Shown piece by piece: positions 1-9,115 of a stretch of 64,000 nucleotides of DNA. Below the pieces are notes generated by a model. The model made no database searches. It was given only the letters and a program-made list of their open reading frames with translations, and was not told the origin of the DNA. The stretch's first letter is position 1; the number at the start of each line of letters is the position of its first letter. A program made the position numbers and the translations under genes. The DNA is from Campylobacteraceae bacterium (GTDB taxonomy: Bacteria; Campylobacterota; Campylobacteria; Campylobacterales; Arcobacteraceae): positions 1 through 64,000 of the forward strand of contig JABSOM010000004.1 of NCBI GenBank assembly GCA_013215945.1, in the 5' to 3' direction.

Positions 1-90
1 AGAAGAACTTACGAATAAATCCTTTGTTTCAATAACTATATTTTCTTGGGCAACAATATTTGAGCCACTTATATTTATATTTGTATTTGT
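1..90 (-). pseudogene. Truncated second copy of a cdiA internal segment (edge of an orphan module)
   Basis: Bases 1-87 match bases 3410-3496 inside the main cdiA gene with one difference (T at 78 against C at 3487), and the match runs off the window. On the minus strand it encodes the same 29 residues as CdiA residues 1874-1902 with one Val to Ile change, in the same register. Upstream in that frame (positions 91-123) the residues no longer resemble CdiA, and a stop codon lies at 124-126, so no complete gene starts here. It lies downstream of the immunity gene, where CDI and Rhs loci often carry promoterless orphan toxin modules. What lies to the left cannot be seen. Confidence 0.75.
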
Positions 91-212
91 ATATCTTCTT
101 TGTTTATCACCCAATTTCTTGGCTTACGAGATTTATTATCATCTTGATAAACCCATATCCAATGTGCCTATTTTGTCGTTGTAAAGGAAATTTTTAGCTT
201 AGCATTCCAGAG

Positions 213-887
213 TTACATAACAGCATCTATCTCACTATTCAATAAATATTCATAAAGGTACTGTTCTTCATAAAATTTTATATGTAATTCCCAATTACTT
301 TTATCTGGAGTGTCATTTGTTCTTTCAGGAAATATCCAATATTCAAATATCTTTTTTTCTTTATCAAAGAGCACTGCTCTTTCCCAGTAGGTTTCATTTT
401 CTTCTTTTAAAATAGGAATAAGTTCTCCATATATATTTATTCCACTTCCACAATCTTCTTTCTTATTTATAAAAACAAGCATCTCTCCATATCTAGTAAT
501 ATATTTTCTTTTTTTTATTTCTGATAACTCTTTTGTGGCTAAAAGTAGCCTTTCTTTAAATTCTTTAAAATTTTTCATTGGTGGTTTTACCATGAATTTC
601 ATTGATTCATATATCTCTGCTGAAGACCTCTTACTGGGATAATCATGTTTTAGATTTCTAGGTAGTAGTTCTGGGTGTTTTCTGTATTTTTTTAGGAAGA
701 GCCATAGTATACTATACCCTCTACCTTTTGTAGATACATGAGTTAATTTCCCATTCTCATTTACATAAAGTTCATCTTCTTTTTCATTAACTAATTCAAT
801 AGTATCGTAAGATTTCCAATCACATTCTAAACTTTTGACTAATATGCCTTTCGAATCACCTAAATTATATTTTTCTACAATGCCCAT
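213..887 (-). CDS. cdiI: Probable immunity protein for the CdiA TNT toxin (unrecognised family)
   Basis: This is a 224-residue soluble protein with no signal peptide or membrane segment, rich in Lys, Glu, Tyr and Trp. I do not recognise its family. The immunity role is inferred from position: its ATG shares one base with the cdiA stop codon (TAATG), so it is translated directly after the toxin domain. That is the standard place and coupling for a CDI immunity gene. Known immunity to the mycobacterial TNT toxin is a cytosolic binding protein (IFT), and a soluble cytoplasmic protein fits that pattern, although I see no clear similarity to IFT. The alternative is an unrelated cargo gene of the locus. 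The name cdiI is positional only. Confidence 0.65.
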   Translation of the reverse strand: MGIVEKYNLGDSKGILVKSLECDWKSYDTIELVNEKEDELYVNENGKLTHVSTKGRGYSILWLFLKKYRKHPELLPRNLKHDYPSKRSSAEIYESMKFMVKPPMKNFKEFKERLLLATKELSEIKKRKYITRYGEMLVFINKKEDCGSGINIYGELIPILKEENETYWERAVLFDKEKKIFEYWIFPERTNDTPDKSNWELHIKFYEEQYLYEYLLNSEIDAVM

Positions 888-3800
888 TATTTATATTCTC
901 CTATTAACTTTAATTTAGGGGTTTCAGTAAGTGATACTTTCGCCAACTCAGAAATACTCTTATCAAACTTATTCTGAACTCCACCACCAACTTGATCAAA
1001 CCAAGGACTAACTAAACTCTGTTTTGTGGGTATATCTTCTAAGACTTCTATTTTATAAGCTACATAATCCTCTTTTTTACCTGGAAGAGATAAACTCTCC
1101 CAGCTTTCGCCTGGTTTTGTTGTATATGTACCATTTTTATCATTAGCTAAGTTATACTCACCATCATAGTGTTTTAAAGAATCTTTATTAACATACCGTA
1201 CAAGTATATCTCCTTTTTGTAAAGTATTATCTTTAATAGTTCCAGGAATTGCATCGAAATCTTTTTTATTATTTGGATATATCCATTTTCCATTTCCATC
1301 TTTAAAGTTTGTTTTTTTTGCTTCTATATGTACTTTAGAAATTTCGAATTTTTTAGCTATTAGAACAGATTTTCCAACAACAACCTTCCCACCCACAACA
1401 GCTAACTTACCAATACCAGCACCTGCAATTGTAGTTGCCAAATCTGCTATTAAACTTGCTTCTGCTTGGGCTTGAGATTCTATTGCTTTGGAATTATTTG
1501 TGAGTAATCCTTTTCCTATATCTTTTGCATTGTCTCCTAGTTGTTTTATATACTGTACTATAGCTTCTTGTAAGAAACTTGGAAGTTTTTTAATCTCTTC
1601 TGGGTGATCATATAAAAAGGCTATTGTTTTGGGTAGATTTTTAGCCATCTCTATAACTTCTTTACCTTGGTTAAAAAGTTTTTTTCCTGTTAATTCTACA
1701 ATTCGTATATCTTGTCTAGCTTCTTGATTAAGTAGTTCACTTACAGATACTTTTCCTCCAAGCGCAAGCCACCTTATATAAGCTGCTCCTGGGATTACAC
1801 TGTCATCCATTTTTCCATTACTTACATCGGCTTTTGCTTTATCATTGAAGTAATCTTTTGTATTATCTACTAAGGTATCAACTGCTTGGGTTGTTCTTAT
1901 AATTGGTTTTGAGGAGGGATTAGTATTTAAATTTACATTGTTGTATGTTTCTGAGCTAAACTCCATACCTTCAGAAGAATACTTTCCAAAAGTATCTCCA
2001 TATTCTTCTGCTAAATCTCCTGTTCTTTCTCTTGTTTGTCCTTGATTTATTCTTACATGAGCTATTTCATGCCCCATAACATTTGCAGTGTCTAGGGCTC
2101 CTTTATTTTTAACATCGTCTATGAATATTTTTGAGCTACTATTATCTTGAGTTGCATACACTGCGCCATACTTATCAGATATTATTGCACTTTTTGCATT
2201 TTCTATACTAATTTCATAATGTTTTGCATAAATTTGAGCATATTCATTTATTGCAGAATCTCTTTCTTTTTGAGTATATTTATCTCTATTTTTATCATCA
2301 AGAATGGCAATAAGTTTCCCATTATCTTTTAATGAAAGTTCTTTTTGTACATCAAGATCTTTTTGCACATCAAGTATATGATCAAAGGTATCTCCTAATA
2401 TAATAGAGTCTTTTGTGGCTACATCACCTATAGCTTGAAGCAATCGACTACTTCTTTCAAAATCTTCTTGTATACTAGCACGTCCCTCTTCACTTAATAT
2501 TCTAGTATCCAAAGTAGCATCAACTTTAACACCAGTTGAGCTTTTATATAAATCTTTTACCAACTTCGACGTATCTGTATTTAAAGCACTTAAATCATCT
2601 GAGTTTTCTTTATCAGAGATTTGAATATTTCCCTTTCCTAAGGTTGCTAGAGATTTTGTTTTTGAAAAGCCTAATTCATTGTTTAGTTTTAAAGAGACAG
2701 TTGAATCTCCTGCTCCTACAGTCACACCTTGGCCTGAATTAAAAGTAGTATTGGATGAGTTTTCATAACTTAGTGTTTTTGTATTTAGATTAAGGTTTTC
2801 ATTGTCTGCAAAGGTATTGTTTTTATCAAACAAACCTGCTGCTATTAGGGAGCCTTTGATATGAGTATTGTTTCCTACATTTATATCTACAGTATTTCCT
2901 GTCAGCGTTGATAATACGGTTTGTTTTGTTTTTGTTCTTCCTTGATTTACACCATAAGAAGCATTTCCTCCTGAGACTTCACCATTTCCTGTTCTTGCAC
3001 CTACTTGTTGATTAGCTGTTGTTCTTGAAGCCACAGTAGAATTTCCGCTTGCATCTTGTCCTGCATCACTACTACTAGCTCCTAAAGACATACTCGCACT
3101 AACATTAAAACCTTTTGAGTTTGAGCTGCTTTGGTTTCTTTGTGATTTTAAAACTAAGTCATTTCCTACATTTACTACTAAAGCTTCATTAGCATCTATA
3201 TTTGCGCCTTCAAAGATGGCATCATTTTTTGCTTCAATAGTAATATTCTTTGCTTTTAGTTGTGAGTTATTATGTTTTAAACTATCACTCTCATTGTTTT
3301 GTTTTCCAAATCCTAAGCTTATTGTAGGTCCAGAAGATGCTCCATACATAGTCATAGAAACAGAACCTGAAATATCTTTTGTTTCTTTTTTATTTTGAGT
3401 AGTATCCGTAGAAGAACTTACGAATAAATCCTTTGTTTCAATAACTATATTTTCTTGGGCAACAATATTTGAGCCACTTATATTTACATTTGTATTACTG
3501 TCTTTATCTGTAATGAGAACAATATTTTTAGCTTTTAATTGGGAAGCTATGCTTTTTATATTTTCATCTTCTGATTTTGTTTTTGAACCTTCTAAATCAA
3601 AAGATAAACCAGCTGAAAAACCATAAGTTCCTGAACTTTGAGCAGCTGTTGCCATTTGTTTAGCAACGCCTAAGGCTTTTGTTGTTACATCTACAGCAGC
3701 CGCAGCTATTGCCATGGTATAGAATTTTTTGTCATCGTTTAAATCATCTAATAAATCAATTAAGTCTGAAATATCGTCTTTATCAATTCCTACTGCTTTA

Positions 3801-6800
3801 TTTTTATATTCTTGTTTTAAATTACTAAGAATATTGTTTAGTTTTTTTACTTCTTTTTTATAGTTTGAATAATCTTTTTTTACTTTTGAGAGTTGTTTTT
3901 TTGATTCAATTAATGCTTTTGCAGCTGTTGCTATTTCTGCATATTCATTTTGAATGGTTAGGTTTATTTCAGCTTTTGCATGGGTTTCTTTTTTGCTTAT
4001 TTTCTTTGTATCAACATCTTCAATGATATTGATATTTCCAACTTCTGATTTAATAGCTATAGTTTCACCTGCACTTAAATTACTGGCAACTATATTTACA
4101 TCATCCGTAGCATCTAATACAATATTCGCATCTTTTGAAGTGATATTTGATTTTATATTTGTGCTTTGACTTGTAACTTCTGCTTCTTTATCATAAGTAG
4201 CAGAAGCAAGATTGATTTTAATTTTTGTATTTTCAGTATCTCCTGCTTGTTCAAAAAGGCTACTTACCATATCCATGATATTAGATATTTTAATTTCGAT
4301 TTTCTTTTGTAACGTTGAAACATCCAGTTTTTCTTTTCCACTTAAAATTTCAATTTTTCCCGTATCTGCTAAAATTTTTACATCATCATTAGCACTTAAA
4401 TTGGAAGCTACGATTTTTGTACTACCTGAATCTATACTAATATTTGAACCAGCAGTAAGTGAAGAAGATTTAATTTTTGCATCGTATTTTTCATTCTTGT
4501 CTATTTCTTGAGAATAAATAGGTCCCATATCAACACCTGGAATGATGTTTAATAAACCTAAGATATTAAAACTGCTTTTTTCTCTTATTTTTTTATTGGC
4601 TTCTAATTCTTCTCCCGCTAATACATTTACTTCATTTAAAGCAGTGATTTTGAGGTCTTGTGCTGCATCAAGATTTGAAGCTAGAATATTTATATCATTT
4701 CCTGATGTTAATTCTATATTTTTTGCTTGCGCTTTTAAATTAGCTTCATTTAATTTAAGAGCATCGTGTTTATCTAAAGCATAGCTCTTTTTAAGTCCAC
4801 CCCATGAAGATTTACTTACCTCATGCAGACTTCCTTCTTTATACTCTTTTGCAGAAATTATGATGTCTTTTTTAGCATCGATTTTTATAGTTTCTTGTGC
4901 TTTTAAATTAGCAGCTTCCAAAACAATATTTTGATCACTGCTCATAATAATATTTGTAGCATCAAGTTTACTTGATACTACAGTTTCTTTATAGTTCATA
5001 TCTCTTGTAGTTTTTGACCCCATAAAACCACTTGATGTTTTTATCTTTGTGTCGGTGTATTCTAAATCATTCGCCGCTAAAATATTTATATCTTTTACAC
5101 CTTCAAGTGAAATAGTTTCTTTAGCACTTAGTTTTGAGGATTTTATTACTAAGTTATTGGCGTCTAAATTAATATTTTTAGCTTCTATGCTTGAAGCTAA
5201 ATTCTTAATGCTTTTACCCTTACTATAACCATTTGAGAATTTGAAAGAATAATCTTCTACTGATTCCAAAGATGAAATATTAATATTTCCATCTTTGGAA
5301 CCTAAATCTATATTTTCATCTGCTGTAAGCTTTGAAGAAACAATATTAATATCATTATTCGCTTTTAATTCAATATTTCCTTTGGCTTGAATAAAAGACT
5401 CTTGTCCTTTTAAGCTTAGATTTTCTTCTCCTTGTGCATACTTATTTGTTACCTTACTAGAAGCTCTTAGAATATTAATCATTTTAGCTTCTAAAGTGAT
5501 ATTTTCCTCACTTATGATTTTTCCACTTATATTGTTTATTGCATTACTGGCTTTTAAGTTAATGTCTTTATTTGCTTTTATTATCCCTGCTTGATTTGTA
5601 ATATCTCTTGCATTTATGTTTATTTCTTCACTTGCTGATATTTTTGAATCATTGATAAGTGTTTCTTCTATATTTAATGCTATGTTTGTAGCTTCTAATT
5701 TAACACCGTCTGCTGTTTTTACATTTGTTGCTAAATACACTTGTGGAACTAAAACAAGCTCACCAGCTACCATTTTTTCTTCTAACCAAACAATATTGTT
5801 ATCTAACAAAGCAACTTGCTCTTTTGATAAGGAAACACCAAAAGATAAATTCAAATTCTTTTCTTCTAAAATTGCATTATCCATCAAGGCTTGAAACTGT
5901 GAGATATCAGAAGAAAAACCACTCAAGAATCTACTTCCCGTTGCTTTAATGATAGAATCTCTTACAAAATTCGTTTCATACATTGCATCACCCAGTCTTT
6001 TTATTATTTTTTCTGGGTCTAAATTCAATTTCGAAAGCATATAGTTTGAGCTTAAAAATATTTTATAGTTTGTAAAAAGAGGATTGGATTCTATTAAGAA
6101 CTTATGTCCAGGTTTAGTAATTTTTACAAAAATTCCAAACTTAGAACTTGGTACAAAGATTTCATTAATAGCAGCACTTGGATCACTTTTAATTGCATCA
6201 TCTACTGTTTTTGTTGATGTCGAAGAATTCGTTTGATACAAACCTTCGTCTTTTGAAATTATTTTGTATTTGATATCACTTTGTAAACTAAGAGCTAAAT
6301 TTACCTCATCTCTCAGTGTATTTTCCCTACTTTCAAGTGAGCTTACTATATTTGTAATATTTCCCTTGTTTCCAAGACTTGTTAAACTCTCTTCATTAGA
6401 AGTATAAATAGTTTTAATACTGTCTTCAATATCAATGAGACTTTGTTTGTTGTTTGCTACATCTTCTACTGTTAAAATCAAATCATTAAGATTTTCGAAG
6501 TCACTTAAGTTTTTTTTATTTAAAACAATGTTCTCTTTTAGACTTTCTATTGTGTTTTCAATACTGTTTATATCTTCCAAAGAAACATTTGATGTATTAT
6601 TGTTTTTAATATCTTCTAAGCTTGTACCTAAAGAAACAATTGTTGTTTCATCATTTTGTATTATGGCACCAAGATTATCTTTATATGAGTTTAAATCACT
6701 CTTAAACACATCTAAGTCTTCTTGTGTTTCAACATTTGAAGCAAGTGTTTCCAAATCTTCTTGAGAGTTAATCAAAGAGATTGCTTCCCTAATACTTGTA

Positions 6801-9115
6801 TCTAAAACTTTATTCAAATCTTGCAAAGAAGTGCTTCTATTTGAAAGTAAATCAATAACTGCTTGTTTTGTACTTATTTCGCTATTACTTAAAGAACCAG
6901 CTAATTGATCACTGACATTCTTTAAATTAATAACATTTCCAGAAATACTATTTTTTGCTTGTATTCCAAAGTTTACAATAGGTGTTTTTGTAGTAGTCGT
7001 TGATGTAGTAGTACCTCTATAGGCAGCTCGATTTTTATGTTTAAAACAAGACCCTGAAGGTCCACCCCAAGAACAATATCTTTCAGATCTGTATTTTTTT
7101 GTTACTGTTGTAATAGTTGAAACGATTACTTTTCCTACATTATTCACAGTATTTGCATTTAAAGTAATATCTTTATTTGATGCTATTAAAGAATAGAGGT
7201 TATTTAATGTTTCAACATCTATGTTTATATTTCCATCGCTTAAAATAAGAGAGGGGTCAAGAGTGTTTATATTAAGTACTTGAGATTTTGTTGTTTTAGT
7301 GATTAAATCATAGTTGTTTCCACTTCCTGATTTTCTACTGGTACTGGTATTTGTATTCGTAACTTCAACAGCGTTTGCAGTATTATTTAATACTTTTGCA
7401 AAAATATTGATATCTCCTTCTGCTTGAATGATGCCTGTGTTATTAATCGTATTTTTCTTATCACGTGCTTCATTAGATGCTAGTGTTATAGTACCATCAG
7501 CATAAATCATATTTTCATTGTTAAGACTATTTTCAATTAATAAATCAATATCTTTATTACTTCTAATAGTTTCGTAATTATTTAATTCTTTTGCTTTTAC
7601 AAGTAAATTGTTTCTTGAATATAAGGCACCCTTATTGTCTATAACCTTTGTAGCTGTAATATTTAAATCATTTGCAGTTATAAAACCATTATTGGTTAAA
7701 GTGTCAACATTTATTTCTGCTTTTGTTGAGTTATCAACATTCCCTAAATTTTTGTCATATCCAGAATAAATATATCCCTCATTTTCTAGTATTTTTGCAT
7801 CAATATTTAGGTTTTTTTCACTATGAATAGTATTGTTATTGATAAGTTTTTCTAATTTTTCATTTTTGTCGTTTTTTGCTATTACTAAATTTGAAGCGGA
7901 AGAAATTATTTTGTCATTTACAAGTAAGTCCTTAATATAAAGTTCAGCTTCTCCTTTACTCTCGATGGTTTCGCTGTTTCTTAAAGTAGTGGCTTCTATT
8001 ATCATTTTTTCTTCTGATAATAATGTTCCTTGATTGTTTACATCTTCGGCTTGTATTTTTAAAACCTTTGCTTTTACAAAAGCATTGTTATTTAATGTTT
8101 TTGAATGTAATGACAATTCATTGTTGGATACAATCGATAAATTTTCATCTTTTTTAATATCTATTTCATTTTTTGCATCTATACTTATGTCATCAGATAA
8201 AATACTATCTTCTACATGTACTGATTGCGATATTGATTCTATTTTTATACTATTCTTAGCTTGGATTTTTTTGGTAGTTATTGTTCCATCTGCATTTAAA
8301 ATTAAACTATTAGAAGCGATAACTTCAGGAGGTAAAGTAACCCCTACTCCTTTATCATTACTTATTAACACAATACTGTCTGCGTAAATTCCACCCAAAA
8401 TTGAAGAATCAATTGAAATACCACTTCCACTTACTTCATTAGAGCTAATAACTCCATCTAAAGTAATGCTATTACTTCCTGTGACTACTTTTAAATCTTT
8501 TGCGTAAAACTTGGCATTTAAGATAAGTGCTTTTGAATAAAGTTCAACTTTGTTGATGTCACTCACATTAAAACCATCTCCTTCAATTAAAATATCGCCC
8601 TTGTTCACAGTAAAACCATTTACAAAACCATTTAAGTAATTACTACGCCCTGTGGTTAAAGTGACTTTATTCGTATTTATAAAACCTCCTCCATTAATAG
8701 TAATTCCATTAGGGTTTGCAACAATTACATCTGCTCTGCTTCCTGCTACTTCTGTATAACCTCTAAGCAAACTTTTTGATGTTCCTGTTACTTCATTTAA
8801 TATAACTCTTGCATTGTTTTTAAGATTTGGATTAAATGCTATTTGTCCAGCTAATTGCGTTTTCACAATTACTTTTGAATTGTTTAAAATTAAACCACTT
8901 TTATTTACATTATAGGTTTTAAACTTATTGTGTGACATCCCTTTTGAATTTGGATTTACAATATCTACTATTTGTATTCCACTGGAGGACTTTAATAAAG
9001 TTGCTTGATTTTTAGCAGCTGCCGTTTTATCAACTTCAATAGAGGCTGCTAACATTAGGTTTGTAAAAATTAAGTTAAAACTTAAGATTAAAGATACTAT
9101 TTGTTTTGCATTCAT
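887..9115 (-). CDS. cdiA: CdiA/FhaB-type two-partner secretion exoprotein with C-terminal TNT toxin domain
   Basis: This is a giant surface-displayed toxin delivery protein of 2742 residues. A signal peptide covers about residues 1-24. The TPS secretion domain follows, with the hallmark NPNL (95-98) and NPNGI (134-138) motifs. An FHA-type beta-helix of N/D/I-rich repeats is broken at about 660-1125 by a region with two Cys near 680 and a helical stretch at about 740-960, then resumes to about 2100. An HEIAH motif lies at 2349-2353. From about 2606 the tail resembles the TNT NAD-glycohydrolase domain: PWFDQ, GGGVQ with Gln2714, and candidate Arg2640 and Tyr2664. The ATG at 9115 is preferred over one at 9148 because it gives a clean signal peptide and an ATGA overlap with the upstream stop. 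I saw no VENN motif before the toxin. Confidence 0.88.
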   Translation of the reverse strand: MNAKQIVSLILSFNLIFTNLMLAASIEVDKTAAAKNQATLLKSSSGIQIVDIVNPNSKGMSHNKFKTYNVNKSGLILNNSKVIVKTQLAGQIAFNPNLKNNARVILNEVTGTSKSLLRGYTEVAGSRADVIVANPNGITINGGGFINTNKVTLTTGRSNYLNGFVNGFTVNKGDILIEGDGFNVSDINKVELYSKALILNAKFYAKDLKVVTGSNSITLDGVISSNEVSGSGISIDSSILGGIYADSIVLISNDKGVGVTLPPEVIASNSLILNADGTITTKKIQAKNSIKIESISQSVHVEDSILSDDISIDAKNEIDIKKDENLSIVSNNELSLHSKTLNNNAFVKAKVLKIQAEDVNNQGTLLSEEKMIIEATTLRNSETIESKGEAELYIKDLLVNDKIISSASNLVIAKNDKNEKLEKLINNNTIHSEKNLNIDAKILENEGYIYSGYDKNLGNVDNSTKAEINVDTLTNNGFITANDLNITATKVIDNKGALYSRNNLLVKAKELNNYETIRSNKDIDLLIENSLNNENMIYADGTITLASNEARDKKNTINNTGIIQAEGDINIFAKVLNNTANAVEVTNTNTSTSRKSGSGNNYDLITKTTKSQVLNINTLDPSLILSDGNINIDVETLNNLYSLIASNKDITLNANTVNNVGKVIVSTITTVTKKYRSERYCSWGGPSGSCFKHKNRAAYRGTTTSTTTTKTPIVNFGIQAKNSISGNVINLKNVSDQLAGSLSNSEISTKQAVIDLLSNRSTSLQDLNKVLDTSIREAISLINSQEDLETLASNVETQEDLDVFKSDLNSYKDNLGAIIQNDETTIVSLGTSLEDIKNNNTSNVSLEDINSIENTIESLKENIVLNKKNLSDFENLNDLILTVEDVANNKQSLIDIEDSIKTIYTSNEESLTSLGNKGNITNIVSSLESRENTLRDEVNLALSLQSDIKYKIISKDEGLYQTNSSTSTKTVDDAIKSDPSAAINEIFVPSSKFGIFVKITKPGHKFLIESNPLFTNYKIFLSSNYMLSKLNLDPEKIIKRLGDAMYETNFVRDSIIKATGSRFLSGFSSDISQFQALMDNAILEEKNLNLSFGVSLSKEQVALLDNNIVWLEEKMVAGELVLVPQVYLATNVKTADGVKLEATNIALNIEETLINDSKISASEEININARDITNQAGIIKANKDINLKASNAINNISGKIISEENITLEAKMINILRASSKVTNKYAQGEENLSLKGQESFIQAKGNIELKANNDINIVSSKLTADENIDLGSKDGNINISSLESVEDYSFKFSNGYSKGKSIKNLASSIEAKNINLDANNLVIKSSKLSAKETISLEGVKDINILAANDLEYTDTKIKTSSGFMGSKTTRDMNYKETVVSSKLDATNIIMSSDQNIVLEAANLKAQETIKIDAKKDIIISAKEYKEGSLHEVSKSSWGGLKKSYALDKHDALKLNEANLKAQAKNIELTSGNDINILASNLDAAQDLKITALNEVNVLAGEELEANKKIREKSSFNILGLLNIIPGVDMGPIYSQEIDKNEKYDAKIKSSSLTAGSNISIDSGSTKIVASNLSANDDVKILADTGKIEILSGKEKLDVSTLQKKIEIKISNIMDMVSSLFEQAGDTENTKIKINLASATYDKEAEVTSQSTNIKSNITSKDANIVLDATDDVNIVASNLSAGETIAIKSEVGNINIIEDVDTKKISKKETHAKAEINLTIQNEYAEIATAAKALIESKKQLSKVKKDYSNYKKEVKKLNNILSNLKQEYKNKAVGIDKDDISDLIDLLDDLNDDKKFYTMAIAAAAVDVTTKALGVAKQMATAAQSSGTYGFSAGLSFDLEGSKTKSEDENIKSIASQLKAKNIVLITDKDSNTNVNISGSNIVAQENIVIETKDLFVSSSTDTTQNKKETKDISGSVSMTMYGASSGPTISLGFGKQNNESDSLKHNNSQLKAKNITIEAKNDAIFEGANIDANEALVVNVGNDLVLKSQRNQSSSNSKGFNVSASMSLGASSSDAGQDASGNSTVASRTTANQQVGARTGNGEVSGGNASYGVNQGRTKTKQTVLSTLTGNTVDINVGNNTHIKGSLIAAGLFDKNNTFADNENLNLNTKTLSYENSSNTTFNSGQGVTVGAGDSTVSLKLNNELGFSKTKSLATLGKGNIQISDKENSDDLSALNTDTSKLVKDLYKSSTGVKVDATLDTRILSEEGRASIQEDFERSSRLLQAIGDVATKDSIILGDTFDHILDVQKDLDVQKELSLKDNGKLIAILDDKNRDKYTQKERDSAINEYAQIYAKHYEISIENAKSAIISDKYGAVYATQDNSSSKIFIDDVKNKGALDTANVMGHEIAHVRINQGQTRERTGDLAEEYGDTFGKYSSEGMEFSSETYNNVNLNTNPSSKPIIRTTQAVDTLVDNTKDYFNDKAKADVSNGKMDDSVIPGAAYIRWLALGGKVSVSELLNQEARQDIRIVELTGKKLFNQGKEVIEMAKNLPKTIAFLYDHPEEIKKLPSFLQEAIVQYIKQLGDNAKDIGKGLLTNNSKAIESQAQAEASLIADLATTIAGAGIGKLAVVGGKVVVGKSVLIAKKFEISKVHIEAKKTNFKDGNGKWIYPNNKKDFDAIPGTIKDNTLQKGDILVRYVNKDSLKHYDGEYNLANDKNGTYTTKPGESWESLSLPGKKEDYVAYKIEVLEDIPTKQSLVSPWFDQVGGGVQNKFDKSISELAKVSLTETPKLKLIGEYK

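Noticed and set aside
2147..8387. Several open frames of 60-117 codons on the plus strand across cdiA.
   Set aside because: They mirror the repetitive N/I/S coding of the minus-strand gene and lack ribosome sites, so they are antisense by-products.
887..9115. Possible VENN pretoxin boundary typical of CdiA.
   Set aside because: I searched the C-terminal part by eye and found no VENN; VEDVANN in the coiled-coil region is unrelated. The toxin boundary must be set in another way.
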